Below, one piece after another: positions 44,419 through 52,700 of a stretch of 59,220 nucleotides of DNA. Every line of letters starts with the position of its first letter. Position 1 is the first letter of the stretch. Below the pieces are notes generated by a model that was not told the origin of the DNA, ran no database searches, and saw only the letters and a list, made by a program, of their open reading frames with translations. The translations under genes and the position numbers were made by a program. The DNA comes from Acidobacteriota bacterium (GTDB lineage Bacteria; Acidobacteriota; Terriglobia; Terriglobales; Acidobacteriaceae): positions 1-59,220 of the forward strand of contig JANYDG010000057.1 in the NCBI GenBank assembly GCA_025359885.1. Direction: 5' to 3'.

Positions 44419-44700
44419 CTAGCGAATCTGCTGGCGCAGACCGCCCTGTACTAGACGCTCGCTACGCACCGGACGCTTGAGCCCCGTGCGAACTTCCGTC
44501 ACTCCAAGGCCCAGCTCAGCCATTGTGCGGCTAAGCGTGTTGCGGTGCATCCCCAACTCATCAGCTGCTTTACACTGGTTGCCGCGGTGGGCCTTGAGTA
44601 CTTCCAGTAAATACTGCCGTTTGAAATGCCGCACAGCTTCCTCGTACCGGATGCCGGTGGAGTGCATTTGGGTGATCAGATTGTCTAGTTCGCGCTTCAC
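44419..44700 (-). CDS. Small Fis-type helix-turn-helix regulator
   Basis: The product is 93 residues from a GTG at 44700 (VKRELDNLITQMHS), with GAGGA upstream; an earlier ATG at 44769 would add 23 unconserved residues. The core is FKRQYLLEVLKAHRGNQCKAADELGMHRNTLSRTMAELGL, read in parts, a Fis/NtrC C-terminal type DNA-binding fold. It lacks a receiver or AAA+ domain, so it works alone as a DNA-bending or enhancer-type protein. It sits inside the purC-cvpA-HAD-secretin run. Confidence 0.85.
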   Translation of the reverse strand: MKRELDNLITQMHSTGIRYEEAVRHFKRQYLLEVLKAHRGNQCKAADELGMHRNTLSRTMAELGLGVTEVRTGLKRPVRSERLVQGGLRQQIR

Positions 44701-44775
44701 GTCTCGTCCTCGTGTCTCAATAGATTGCCACGTTTGCTGCCTATCTGTCCCGCTATCTTCACACAACATTGTGCA

Positions 44776-45309
44776 TCACTTCAGGTGCAACCAGTTTGGA
44801 GAATCCTTCTTCAGAACCTGTAACCCTTCCAGAATCCGATGTTTCAGCTCTTCCGGAGAAATCCGCGTGGTCAGGTGTGCAGTGCCTAAAAAATACTTTG
44901 CCAGTTGGGCATCCCCGAGCCAACGGGTATCGGGAAAGAACGCTGCCAGAGAAACAATGCACAAGGTCACCAGCAGCGCGCCACGCAACAGTCCAAATGC
45001 CAAACCCGCCAGTTTGTCGAGCCACCCCAGCCCGATGCCATGAATCACGCCCTTCAAAAGCAAACCGAGCAATCCGGCCACAAGCATGACCGACAAGGCC
45101 ACCAGGCAAAAACTCACGGCCTCTGCAAGCGCCTTGCTATGCAGCCAGGGCATGAGATCGTTGACAAATCGCATGTAGTGCCAGTTGGCAACTGCGATGC
45201 CCGCAATCAGTCCGAGCAGCGAAAACACGCTGCGAATGAGCCCGCTGCGAAAACCCTGAACTGCGCTGAAAATCACCAACAGCAAAATGGCGATATCCAC
45301 AACATTCAT
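44776..45309 (-). CDS. CvpA-family membrane protein
   Basis: The product is 177 residues from the ATG at 45309 (MNVVDIAILLLVIFSAVQGF). Four hydrophobic spans are visible: 5-22, 28-46 (SVFSLLGLIAGIAVANW), 66-90 (VSFCLVALSVMLVAGLLGLLL) and 103-125 (LAGLAFGLLRGALLVTLC). The second span is preceded by RSGLIRSVF, the typical CvpA entry. CvpA is named for colicin V production and supports envelope function in several bacteria. Here it follows purC by 71 bases, echoing the cvpA-purF pairing of enterobacteria. Confidence 0.85.
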   Translation of the reverse strand: MNVVDIAILLLVIFSAVQGFRSGLIRSVFSLLGLIAGIAVANWHYMRFVNDLMPWLHSKALAEAVSFCLVALSVMLVAGLLGLLLKGVIHGIGLGWLDKLAGLAFGLLRGALLVTLCIVSLAAFFPDTRWLGDAQLAKYFLGTAHLTTRISPEELKHRILEGLQVLKKDSPNWLHLK

Positions 45310-45380
45310 CTCGCTGCACAACCTCGCAAAACTTCAACAAAACAGGCCAAATTTCGCATACTGAATTCTGGAAATCGCGC

Positions 45381-46379
45381 TCAAAGCTGCAATTCCCGCC
45401 CCGTAATCAAGCGAAACGCCTCAAGATATTTCGCCTGAGTCCGTTCGATCACGTCGTCGGGAAGGGCTGGCGCTGGAGCCTGCTTGTTCCAGGCAATGCT
45501 CTCGAGGTAATCGCGTACAAACTGCTTATCAAAACTTGGCTGCGCCCCACCCGGTTTCCAGGTAGCCCCTTGCCAGAACCTGGACGAATCCGGTGTCAGC
45601 GCTTCATCCCCAAGGATAATCTGGTCGCCAACGCGGCCAAATTCAAACTTGGTGTCGGCCAGGATGAGCCCATGAGCCTCGGCATGAGATGCAGCTTTTG
45701 CGTAGAGAGCCAGGGTCAGTCGCTGCAATTTCGCCGCATCGGCTGCGCCAATGACCTGCTCGGTGGCAGCATAGGAAATGTTTTCGTCGTGCTCGCCGTC
45801 CTGCGATTTCGTCGCAGGAGTAAAAATCGGCTCAGGCAGCCGCGAACCATCCAGCAACCCCTCCGGCAGGGCAATCCCGCAGACGCTGTTGCTGGCCTGA
45901 TACTCCTTCCACCCCGAGCCGGCCAGGTATCCTCGCGCCACACACTCGACGGGGAACATGGCGGCCCGCCGCACCAGCATTGTCCGGCCCTGCAACTGGT
46001 CAGCAAACGGTTGCAGTTCGACAGGGAACTCGCTGACCTCCGCTGTAATCAGATGATTCGGCACAATGTTGGCCAGCAATTTAAACCAGAAGAGCGAAAT
46101 CTCCGTAAGAATCTTGCCTTTGCCGGGAATCCCCGACCCCAATACATGATCGAATGCCGAAATTCGGTCAGTCGCGACCAGGAGCAAGTCATCGCCGACG
46201 GCATATAGATCGCGGACCTTTCCGCGCCCGATCAGGGGGATGGATCCGAGGTCGGTCGTTAACAAGGAAGATTGCAATGAGGACAAAGCAGAGCCTTTCA
46301 GGGCTTTATGTGAAGAATCGATTTTCCAAGGCTCGCCGCGCTTTGTCAATGCTTTCTGGACTGTTATCGAGCCATTCAT
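45381..46379 (-). CDS. purC: SAICAR synthetase
   Basis: The product is 332 residues and catalyses the ATP-dependent addition of aspartate to CAIR in purine synthesis. Key blocks are GRGKVRDLYAVGDDLLLVATDRISAFD (in two parts), VPNHLITAEV, AMFPVECVARGYLAGSGWKEY, and ADTKFEFGRVGDQIILGDE near the nucleotide site. It is the long type (about 300 residues) rather than the about 240-residue Bacillus/E. coli type. The first 40 residues are poorly conserved, and the start codon at 46379 is only tentative. It appears to lead the run purC-cvpA-fis-HAD-secretin-methyltransferase. Confidence 0.95.
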   Translation of the reverse strand: MNGSITVQKALTKRGEPWKIDSSHKALKGSALSSLQSSLLTTDLGSIPLIGRGKVRDLYAVGDDLLLVATDRISAFDHVLGSGIPGKGKILTEISLFWFKLLANIVPNHLITAEVSEFPVELQPFADQLQGRTMLVRRAAMFPVECVARGYLAGSGWKEYQASNSVCGIALPEGLLDGSRLPEPIFTPATKSQDGEHDENISYAATEQVIGAADAAKLQRLTLALYAKAASHAEAHGLILADTKFEFGRVGDQIILGDEALTPDSSRFWQGATWKPGGAQPSFDKQFVRDYLESIAWNKQAPAPALPDDVIERTQAKYLEAFRLITGRELQL

Positions 46380-46789
46380 TCCTGTCAGGAATTCTTAGGT
46401 CAAACACAACTTCAACGACTGTGACAGCCGTCACCGCGAACGAGCCTCAGATGCGCGAAACTCATTTTGTCAACGCGGTTCGGGGATGCACGATTCCCTT
46501 GGAGCCCGGCGACACGAAGGTGCAGCGGACGGGGAAGCCGCGGCCACTTCGTTGTAGCAGGGATTACCAGTAGCCGTCGACTACCGACCTCCAGCCTCGG
46601 CTACTGGCTCCCTTATACCGTCCTAAAATAAGCCCTCCAGGCAAATCCTACCCTGCCTGGAGGGTATATTTATTGATTTCCTTTTCGTGCATCTCCATCC
46701 GTCGCAAGCGCGTTTGTTTCATCAATAGTGGGTTTTCACCCTGCTAGTCTTTTGTAGTGCGGCCGACGTTACGCTGCCCAGGAGACTTC
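46380..46789. other. Divergent intergenic region with hairpins
   Basis: This separates purC from a divergent propeller gene. One hairpin pairs CCAGTAGCCG (46567-46576) with CGGCTACTGG (46598-46607). A second follows at 46633-46664. AGGAGA lies six bases before the ATG at 46790. No promoter or known RNA motif was recognised. Confidence 0.5.
46633..46664. terminator. Hairpin of terminator type
   Basis: CCCTCCAGGC at 46633-46642 pairs perfectly with GCCTGGAGGG at 46655-46664 across a 12-base loop, followed by an AT-rich tail. No upstream gene on the plus strand requires it, so it may be an attenuator, a transcript-shielding element or a relic. Confidence 0.5.
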
Positions 46790-47770
46790 ATGCGCCTTGC
46801 TCAGCGGCTCACACTTGTCGCCCTCCTCATCTTCCCTACTTTCGGAACAGCACAAGCGCCGCTGCACATCGAGAGGGAGATTCTGCTCCCGGGTGTTGAA
46901 GGGCGCATCGATCATTTCTCTATTGACCTGCAGGAGCAGCGGCTCTTTGTCTCCGCACTGGGCAATGGTACGGTCGAAGTCATCGACCTCAAGGCAGGCC
47001 AGCGCTCAGCCGAAATCAAGGGTCTCAAAGAGCCCCAGGGCGTCCTCTTTGAACCCGCCACCAACCGGCTCTATGTCGCATGCGGTGCAGACGGCACGCT
47101 GCGCGCCTACGACGGCAAGACTCTCGCCCTGCTCAAATCCATCCTCTTGGCGGACGATGCCGATAATCTCCGCTACGACGCGGCCAACAAGCTGGTCCTG
47201 GTTGGCTACGGCAGCGGCGCGCTGGCAGGGTTCGATGCTGCCTACCATCGCGTCTTCGAAATCCCTCTCCCCGCCCATCCCGAGTCGTTTCAGCTTGAGA
47301 AACAAGGCTCACGCATCTTCGTCAACTTGCCCAGTAATCTCAGCCTGGGCGTCATCGACCGACCGCAAAAGAAGCTCACAGATAAATGGCATTCTTCTGA
47401 TGCAGCGGCGAACTTTTCGATGGCCCTCGACGAATCGGACAAGCGGCTGCTGATCGCCTACAGGCTCCCGGCCCGCCTTGTCATCTTCAATACCGAAACC
47501 GGCAAACCAACCGCCACCCAGCCCATCGTCGGCGACACGGACGACCTGTTCCTCGACGAGGTACGGCATCGGCTTTACGTTACCGGCGGCGAAGGCTTCC
47601 TCGACGTCCTCCAACAGTCCGGCCTCGACAAGTACACCCGTCTGGCCAAGCTCCCCACCGCCTCCGGAGCCCGCACCGGCCTTTTCGTCCCCGAGCTCGA
47701 CCGCCTTTTTGTAGCCGTGCCCCACCGCGGTAGCCAGGAAGCAAAAATCCTTGTTTTTGCTCCGCAGTAA
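46790..47770 (+). CDS. Secreted YncE/YVTN-type beta-propeller
   Basis: The product is 326 residues from the ATG at 46790, whose signal peptide is LTLVALLIFPTFGTAQA. Repeating blades follow, for example GRIDHFSIDLQEQRLFVSAL, FEPATNRLYVACGADGTL and FLDEVRHRLYVTGGEG. It has no catalytic motif and is probably a periplasmic binding or lactonase-like propeller of unknown ligand. It is convergent with a paralogous propeller 17 bases away; both end with an SGART segment before the last blade. Confidence 0.8.
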   Translation: MRLAQRLTLVALLIFPTFGTAQAPLHIEREILLPGVEGRIDHFSIDLQEQRLFVSALGNGTVEVIDLKAGQRSAEIKGLKEPQGVLFEPATNRLYVACGADGTLRAYDGKTLALLKSILLADDADNLRYDAANKLVLVGYGSGALAGFDAAYHRVFEIPLPAHPESFQLEKQGSRIFVNLPSNLSLGVIDRPQKKLTDKWHSSDAAANFSMALDESDKRLLIAYRLPARLVIFNTETGKPTATQPIVGDTDDLFLDEVRHRLYVTGGEGFLDVLQQSGLDKYTRLAKLPTASGARTGLFVPELDRLFVAVPHRGSQEAKILVFAPQ

Positions 47771-47787
47771 CCGGCAATCTGCCCGCC

Positions 47788-48837
47788 CTACTGCTTGTAA
47801 ATCAGCAGCGAAAACGTCCCCGGCACAATCGTGGGCCAGGGGTGAGGATTTTCAGTGGTGGGGGCCGGAGGCGGTCCCATCTTCGCCGTAATGGTGTAGA
47901 CGATGTGCCGCTCGCTATCGAGGGCCATCGTTCGCGCACCTGATTCCGTCTTCATAGACTGGGCAACCTCGTAAACTCCGGGGGAGTCTTCGTGCACCAC
48001 CGTCACTTCGCCTGCGCCGCAGGAAGCAAACGCGAGCTCCTGCCCCGGATCGTAAGCAGTCGCGTCCGTTCCCTTGGCAATCGGTGCTGAACCCAACACC
48101 TTGCCGTCGGTGTAGCGAATAGCCTCAATCGTCTGGCTCCCCCCACATCCGGCAAAAAGACGCTGGTGAGCCACGTCGATAGCCAGCCCCGAGGGCCGCT
48201 TGCACGGCGCAATCGGCCACCGCGCTACTTCTTTCATCTGCCTTGCGTCCAGCTTGGCAATCTCGTTCTTGTCTTCGATATTTACGTAGACATAGCCCGC
48301 GCCATCGGCCTGCGCGAATTCCGGCTTGCCGCCGAGAGGAATCGTCCTGAGCAACGCGCCCGTCTTCGCGTCAATTACCGCCGCGCCCTTTTCCCCAAAG
48401 CCAAACACCCGCTCTGTCACTGGCTCATACAAAATCGCATCCGGGCCGTTGTCCTTCAGCTCAGTATGTCGAACGACCTTGTTGGTTTCGGTATTCAGAA
48501 CCGTAGCCGCATCGCCGTCACTCACAAAGGCCAGCTTGAGCTTGGGCGCAAACGAGATCGCGTGTGCCCCTTCAAATCCAGGCACTTCATTGAGCTTTTT
48601 GCCATCGGAATCCAGAATAAGCACATGCTTGCCGTACGGAATGAAGACATGCCCGGTGCCAGGCTCCACCGCAAAATAATCCCAGAATCCGCTGCCGCCC
48701 AGCAAGACCCGCTTCGACAGATGGTAGGCCGGGGCGCTCTGCGCGTTGGCTGTTAGCCCGGCAGATACCAATGCCAGCAATGTCATGAGCCCTGCGGTCA
48801 GGACTTGTGTGGGGAGATTTTTCCGTCGTAGTGTCAT
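47788..48837 (-). CDS. Secreted YncE/YVTN-type beta-propeller, paralogue
   Basis: The product is 349 residues from the ATG at 48837, with GAGGA upstream; the longer frame to 49119 is Pro-rich noise. The signal peptide is LTAGLMTLLALVSAGLTANAQS, read in part. Blades include FAVEPGTGHVFIPYGKHVL, ISFAPKLKLAFVSDGDAATV and LAIDVAHQRLFAGCGGSQTI. It shares blade layout and the SGART closing segment with the neighbouring gene, so the two probably arose by duplication and inversion. The product is probably periplasmic, with ligand unknown. Confidence 0.8.
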   Translation of the reverse strand: MTLRRKNLPTQVLTAGLMTLLALVSAGLTANAQSAPAYHLSKRVLLGGSGFWDYFAVEPGTGHVFIPYGKHVLILDSDGKKLNEVPGFEGAHAISFAPKLKLAFVSDGDAATVLNTETNKVVRHTELKDNGPDAILYEPVTERVFGFGEKGAAVIDAKTGALLRTIPLGGKPEFAQADGAGYVYVNIEDKNEIAKLDARQMKEVARWPIAPCKRPSGLAIDVAHQRLFAGCGGSQTIEAIRYTDGKVLGSAPIAKGTDATAYDPGQELAFASCGAGEVTVVHEDSPGVYEVAQSMKTESGARTMALDSERHIVYTITAKMGPPPAPTTENPHPWPTIVPGTFSLLIYKQ

Positions 48838-49115
48838 GAATCCTCGTTTCAACTTCGTGTGGAAAGGCAACACTTCGGTTTTACGCGAGGCTGCGGTGGT
48901 GTGTCCATTGAGGGCCGGTAGTTGACGCCGATCTGATGTTGTCCATACCTGATCAGATGCCGAGGGATTTTGACCAGATAACGCAGGTTTGCGTCCAGAT
49001 GATGATGGATTTGGACCAATTGACGAAATGCAGGGCGGTGGGGGCGGTGGACAGGGGTATGCATGCCCTTTTTCCATCGGAGATTGCGATGGGTGGAAAG
49101 GGGGGCAAGCATGTG
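48838..49115. other. Intergenic region, no gene supported
   Basis: The propeller frame remains open through this DNA but encodes a proline/serine-rich sequence with no signal peptide or ribosome-binding site. No hairpin was found. Confidence 0.35.
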
Positions 49116-49415
49116 TCATACGGCGCGGAAGGCTAAGCGGAGGCCGAGAGCTTTTGCGACTTTGATTACTGTCGCAAAGCTGGGGTTGCCGGCGGCGGAG
49201 AGCGCTTTGTAGAGGCCTTCTCGTGTCAGGCCTGTATCTCGGGCTAGTTGGCTCATGTTGCGTGCTCGCGCTACCGTGCTGAGGGCCTGCGCGATGAGCG
49301 CGGGGTCATCTTCTGCCTCCTCTAAGACCGCTTCGAGATATGCGGCGATGCGGTCGTCGTCCGTCAGGTAATCTGCGGTGTCGTAGCGGCTCAATGATTC
49401 TTCTACGATGTCCAT
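49116..49415 (-). CDS. HigA/HI1420-type antitoxin (XRE-like), orphan
   Basis: The product is 99 residues. Its N-terminus, YDTADYLTDDDRIAAYLEAV, and its helix-turn-helix, MSQLARDTGLTREGLYKALS, match the addiction-module antidote family. Members bind their own operator and neutralise a RelE/HigB-like RNase. GAAGGACTGAACC precedes the ATG, the expected coupling to an upstream toxin stop. Only a broken toxin end is present there. The C-terminus is NPSFATVIKVAKALGLRLAF, as usual. It is probably still a repressor but has lost its partner. Confidence 0.88.
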   Translation of the reverse strand: MDIVEESLSRYDTADYLTDDDRIAAYLEAVLEEAEDDPALIAQALSTVARARNMSQLARDTGLTREGLYKALSAAGNPSFATVIKVAKALGLRLAFRAV

Positions 49416-49418
49416 GGT

Positions 49419-49541
49419 TCAGTCCTTCCATTGCACGGCGATTTTCTTCGCCAGTGCTATGTCTTTTTCCTGGGTGGACTGCCACCACAGAGCAGCACGA
49501 CAATCACCGAACCGCGCCGCCATCCGCAGTTGCTCTCTCAC
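49419..49541 (-). pseudogene. Decayed HigB-type toxin, C-terminal remnant
   Basis: Just before the antitoxin, one minus-strand frame reads STQEKDIALAKKIAVQWKD and stops three bases before the antitoxin ATG. The neighbouring frame reads GSVIVVLLCGG. Together they match the end of HigB toxins, whose usual C-terminus is a V/L-L-L-C-G-G-D-K-S-x-Q strand followed by a DI-helix. About four bases missing after the GG codons would explain the break. No toxin N-terminus is found upstream. An alternative is a genuine 40-residue peptide from the GTG at 49541. Confidence 0.6.
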
Positions 49542-49763
49542 CTATAGCCACCTGCATTTGAAGCGCGGGCCGCAGCAGGGACGGCATGCGCAATACAAGT
49601 TCCTTTTAGGCAGGAACCAATCCGTGATGCTGTTTGTCAATCTACCCACAACAACCCTCCGCCTGGCAGGGGGCTTGGGATTTATAGCAACGAGGCCGAT
49701 GCAGCATTCGGCATTGTTGGCTAATGCTGCGGCTAACTCGCGTCTAGTCCACTCCCCGCGTGA
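49542..49763. other. Intergenic region downstream of smc, no feature seen
   Basis: The HigB N-terminus would be expected here on the minus strand but is not recognisable. No clear terminator follows the smc stop. Confidence 0.35.
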
Positions 49764-52700
49764 CTAAGCGCTAGCTCGTTCCCGCTCCCGGTTGCCCAGG
49801 TGGACGCTGACGATTTTGCTGACGCCGGGTTCTTGCATGGTTACGCCATAAATTAGATCTGCTGTCTGCATCATGCGCTTGGAGTGCGTCACCAGCAGGA
49901 ATTGCGTATCCTGGCTCATGCCATGCAGCAGATCAGCCAGCCGGCCCACATTGGTTTCATCAAGCGCCGCATCCACTTCGTCCAGCACGCAGAAGGGAGC
50001 CGGCTGGTACTGGAAGATGCCTACCAGCAGGCTGAGTGCTGTGAGGGCTTTTTCTCCTCCGGAGAGGAGGAGGACATTTTGTAGCTTTTTGCCGGGGGGT
50101 GAGGCGACGATTTCGAGGCCGCTTTCTGCTTGATTCTCAACGTCGGTGAGGCGGAGGAAGGCCTGACCGCCGGGGAAGAGTTTGTTGAAAACCTGAGCAA
50201 AGTTTTCGTTGATGCGGGCAAACGCCTCGTCAAATTTCACCCTCGAAATCTGGTCGATTTCCTTGATGGTGCTCTGCGTATTCTCAATGGAATCGACGGG
50301 GTCTTTGCGCTGGGTTTCGAGGAAGGCGTGCCTTTCGGCGGTCTCTTTGTATTCCTCAAGGGCCATCATGTTGACCGGACCCATGGCTTCGAGCTTTTGC
50401 TTGAGCCCGCGACTTTCCTCCTCGGCGGCGGCTAACGCCTCTCCTTCGAGATAGGCAATGCCTGCGGCATTTTCAAATTCGACCCGCAGCGCGCTGGCTT
50501 CGATATTCAGGTCATTCAGGCAGCTTGCTTCAAGATGCTCCAGGTCGCTCCTGAGTTTGGCTGCGGCGCTGGCGAGGGTGCTGCGGCGCTCGCGGAACCC
50601 GTCTGTTGCCATACGCAGCGCTTTTAACTGCGCCTCGGTTACTGACAACTGCTCTCGAAGTGCGGCGGCCTCGACTGCTGCCTCTTTGGCGTGTGTTGCT
50701 GCCTCTTCGCGGAGCGACTTCAACTCAATCTGCCTCGCCTGCAAGCCGTCATTCTCGCCGAGGCGCTGATCGCGTTCGGCTGCTGCGGCCGCCATCTGTT
50801 GATCGATCGTCAGAGCGCGCTTTTCGAGATCCGCATGCAGGCGCTCAATGCGCTGGTAGGCCGCATCGGCCCCGCGCCGGCGCTCTTCCAGGCCCGCCAG
50901 TTCCGCTGTTACTCGCGCCGCCTCCTGCTGCACGGCTTCGCGATTCTGGCGCAGCTCTGAAAGGCCCTGCTGCAACTCCTCCAGCCGAATTTCAGCTGCC
51001 GTGTGCTCCGCTTCAAGGCGGCTCGCCTCTTCAAGCTTGGCGGCGATCAGCCCCTGCTTCTGTTCGCGCGCGTCTTTGTTGCGCCCGGCCTGGATTGTCC
51101 ACTCCTGCAGACGGCGCTCAATCCGCTGAACTTCCGACTCCATCTGCTTCAGCGCCGCGCCTTGATTCGCTGCATCGCGCTCCGCCTGACGCCTCTGCTC
51201 ATTCAGCAGCTCCAGTCGTACCACCAGCTCCTCAATAGCCTTGGCCGCAGAGACGGCGTTGACCTCGGACTGGCTCAACTCGCTCTCGACAGCTCCCAGC
51301 TTCCGCTGCGTTTCGCGTAAATCGCGCTTCACCGCCAGCGGACCCTCAGCCGCAGGCTTGCCGCCACTCACCATTGAACTATGGAAATACTCCCCCGTCG
51401 GAGCTAGAAAATATCCCTCTGGAAACTCGCCTGCCAGCCGGCGAGCAGTCTCTGAATCTGACGCCAGATAGCCGTGCCGCAGCTTGGGCAGCATCGCTTC
51501 AAGACTTTTGCCAAACCCGTTGAGCACGCGAATCGTCGACCGCAGCGGGATCAAACCTTCGACAGAAATCTCCTTTGGGGATTCAAAGAGTTCGCCTGCC
51601 GCCTCGTCTGGATGCACGAGGAACGTGGCCCGCCCGTCCATGCCTGAGCGCAGCAAGCGAATCCCCTCGGACGCAGCTTTCCAGTCTTTCACGACGATAT
51701 AGCTGAGTTCTTCTCGGAGAAAGTCGTCGGCAACGGCCTCATGTTCGCCCGCAACATCGACAAAATCCGCCAGCGTGCCAATCGGCGTCATTCCGGGTCC
51801 GAGCGAATCCTGCTTCAACAGCTTGCGGACCGTCTCGGTTGAATAGCTGTGATTCTTGATTACCGCGTCCAGTGAATTACGACGCCCGGTCAGGGTTGCC
51901 TGCTCACCTCGCAACTGGTTTGAACGCGAGCGCAGCGCGGCCTCTTCGCCCCGGCGCACCTGCAGAGCCTCGCGCACTTCGGCAATCTCGGCCTCCAGTT
52001 GCTTCAGGGTTTCGGCAGCGCCTTCAAATCGCAAATTGGCTTGCCCGCGCTCGGCTCCGAGATGCTCAGCTTCGGCGCGCGCCTGGCCCATCTCGTTTTC
52101 AAGCCGTCGCGCATCGCGTTCCAGAGCCGCCAGCGACTCCTCAGCCTGCGCTGTCTGGTTGCGCGCAATGCCCGCCTGCGTGAGTACGTGCATCGCCTGG
52201 CGACGGCCACTCTCTACCTGGCGCTCGGCGTCCATGACTTGCTGCGCCGCGAGCCGTGCCTCCTGCTGCCGAGACTCGACCTGCGCGCGAAAGGCTCGCG
52301 CTTCCTCAGCTGCGGTCGCCAGGAAATGCTTGTGCTGCTCGCGCTCCTCGGCGATGCTCGCAATCTGCGTTTGGGTCTGAGACCGCTCGGCTGCGGTTGC
52401 CGCAAGCCGCGACTCAAGCTCTGCCACGCGCTCAGCATTGTTCCGCTCGCGCGCACCAGCCCGCTCCAGTTCCACAGCCGCTGCATTGGCCTGCGCCTGC
52501 GCCGCCTGCCCTGAGCGATCGAGCTCATAGCCCCGTCCCGTGAGCTCATGCTGCGCAGAATCGAGCGTTTCAACCTGCGCCGCCGTCTGGTCAATTTGGA
52601 TAGTCAGGGCTGCAATTTCCGCGTCAAGACGCACCTGTTCCGCGTCCATGCGTGTCAACCGGCTGGCAACGGTGACGCGCAACTTGGCGCGCAAAAGATC

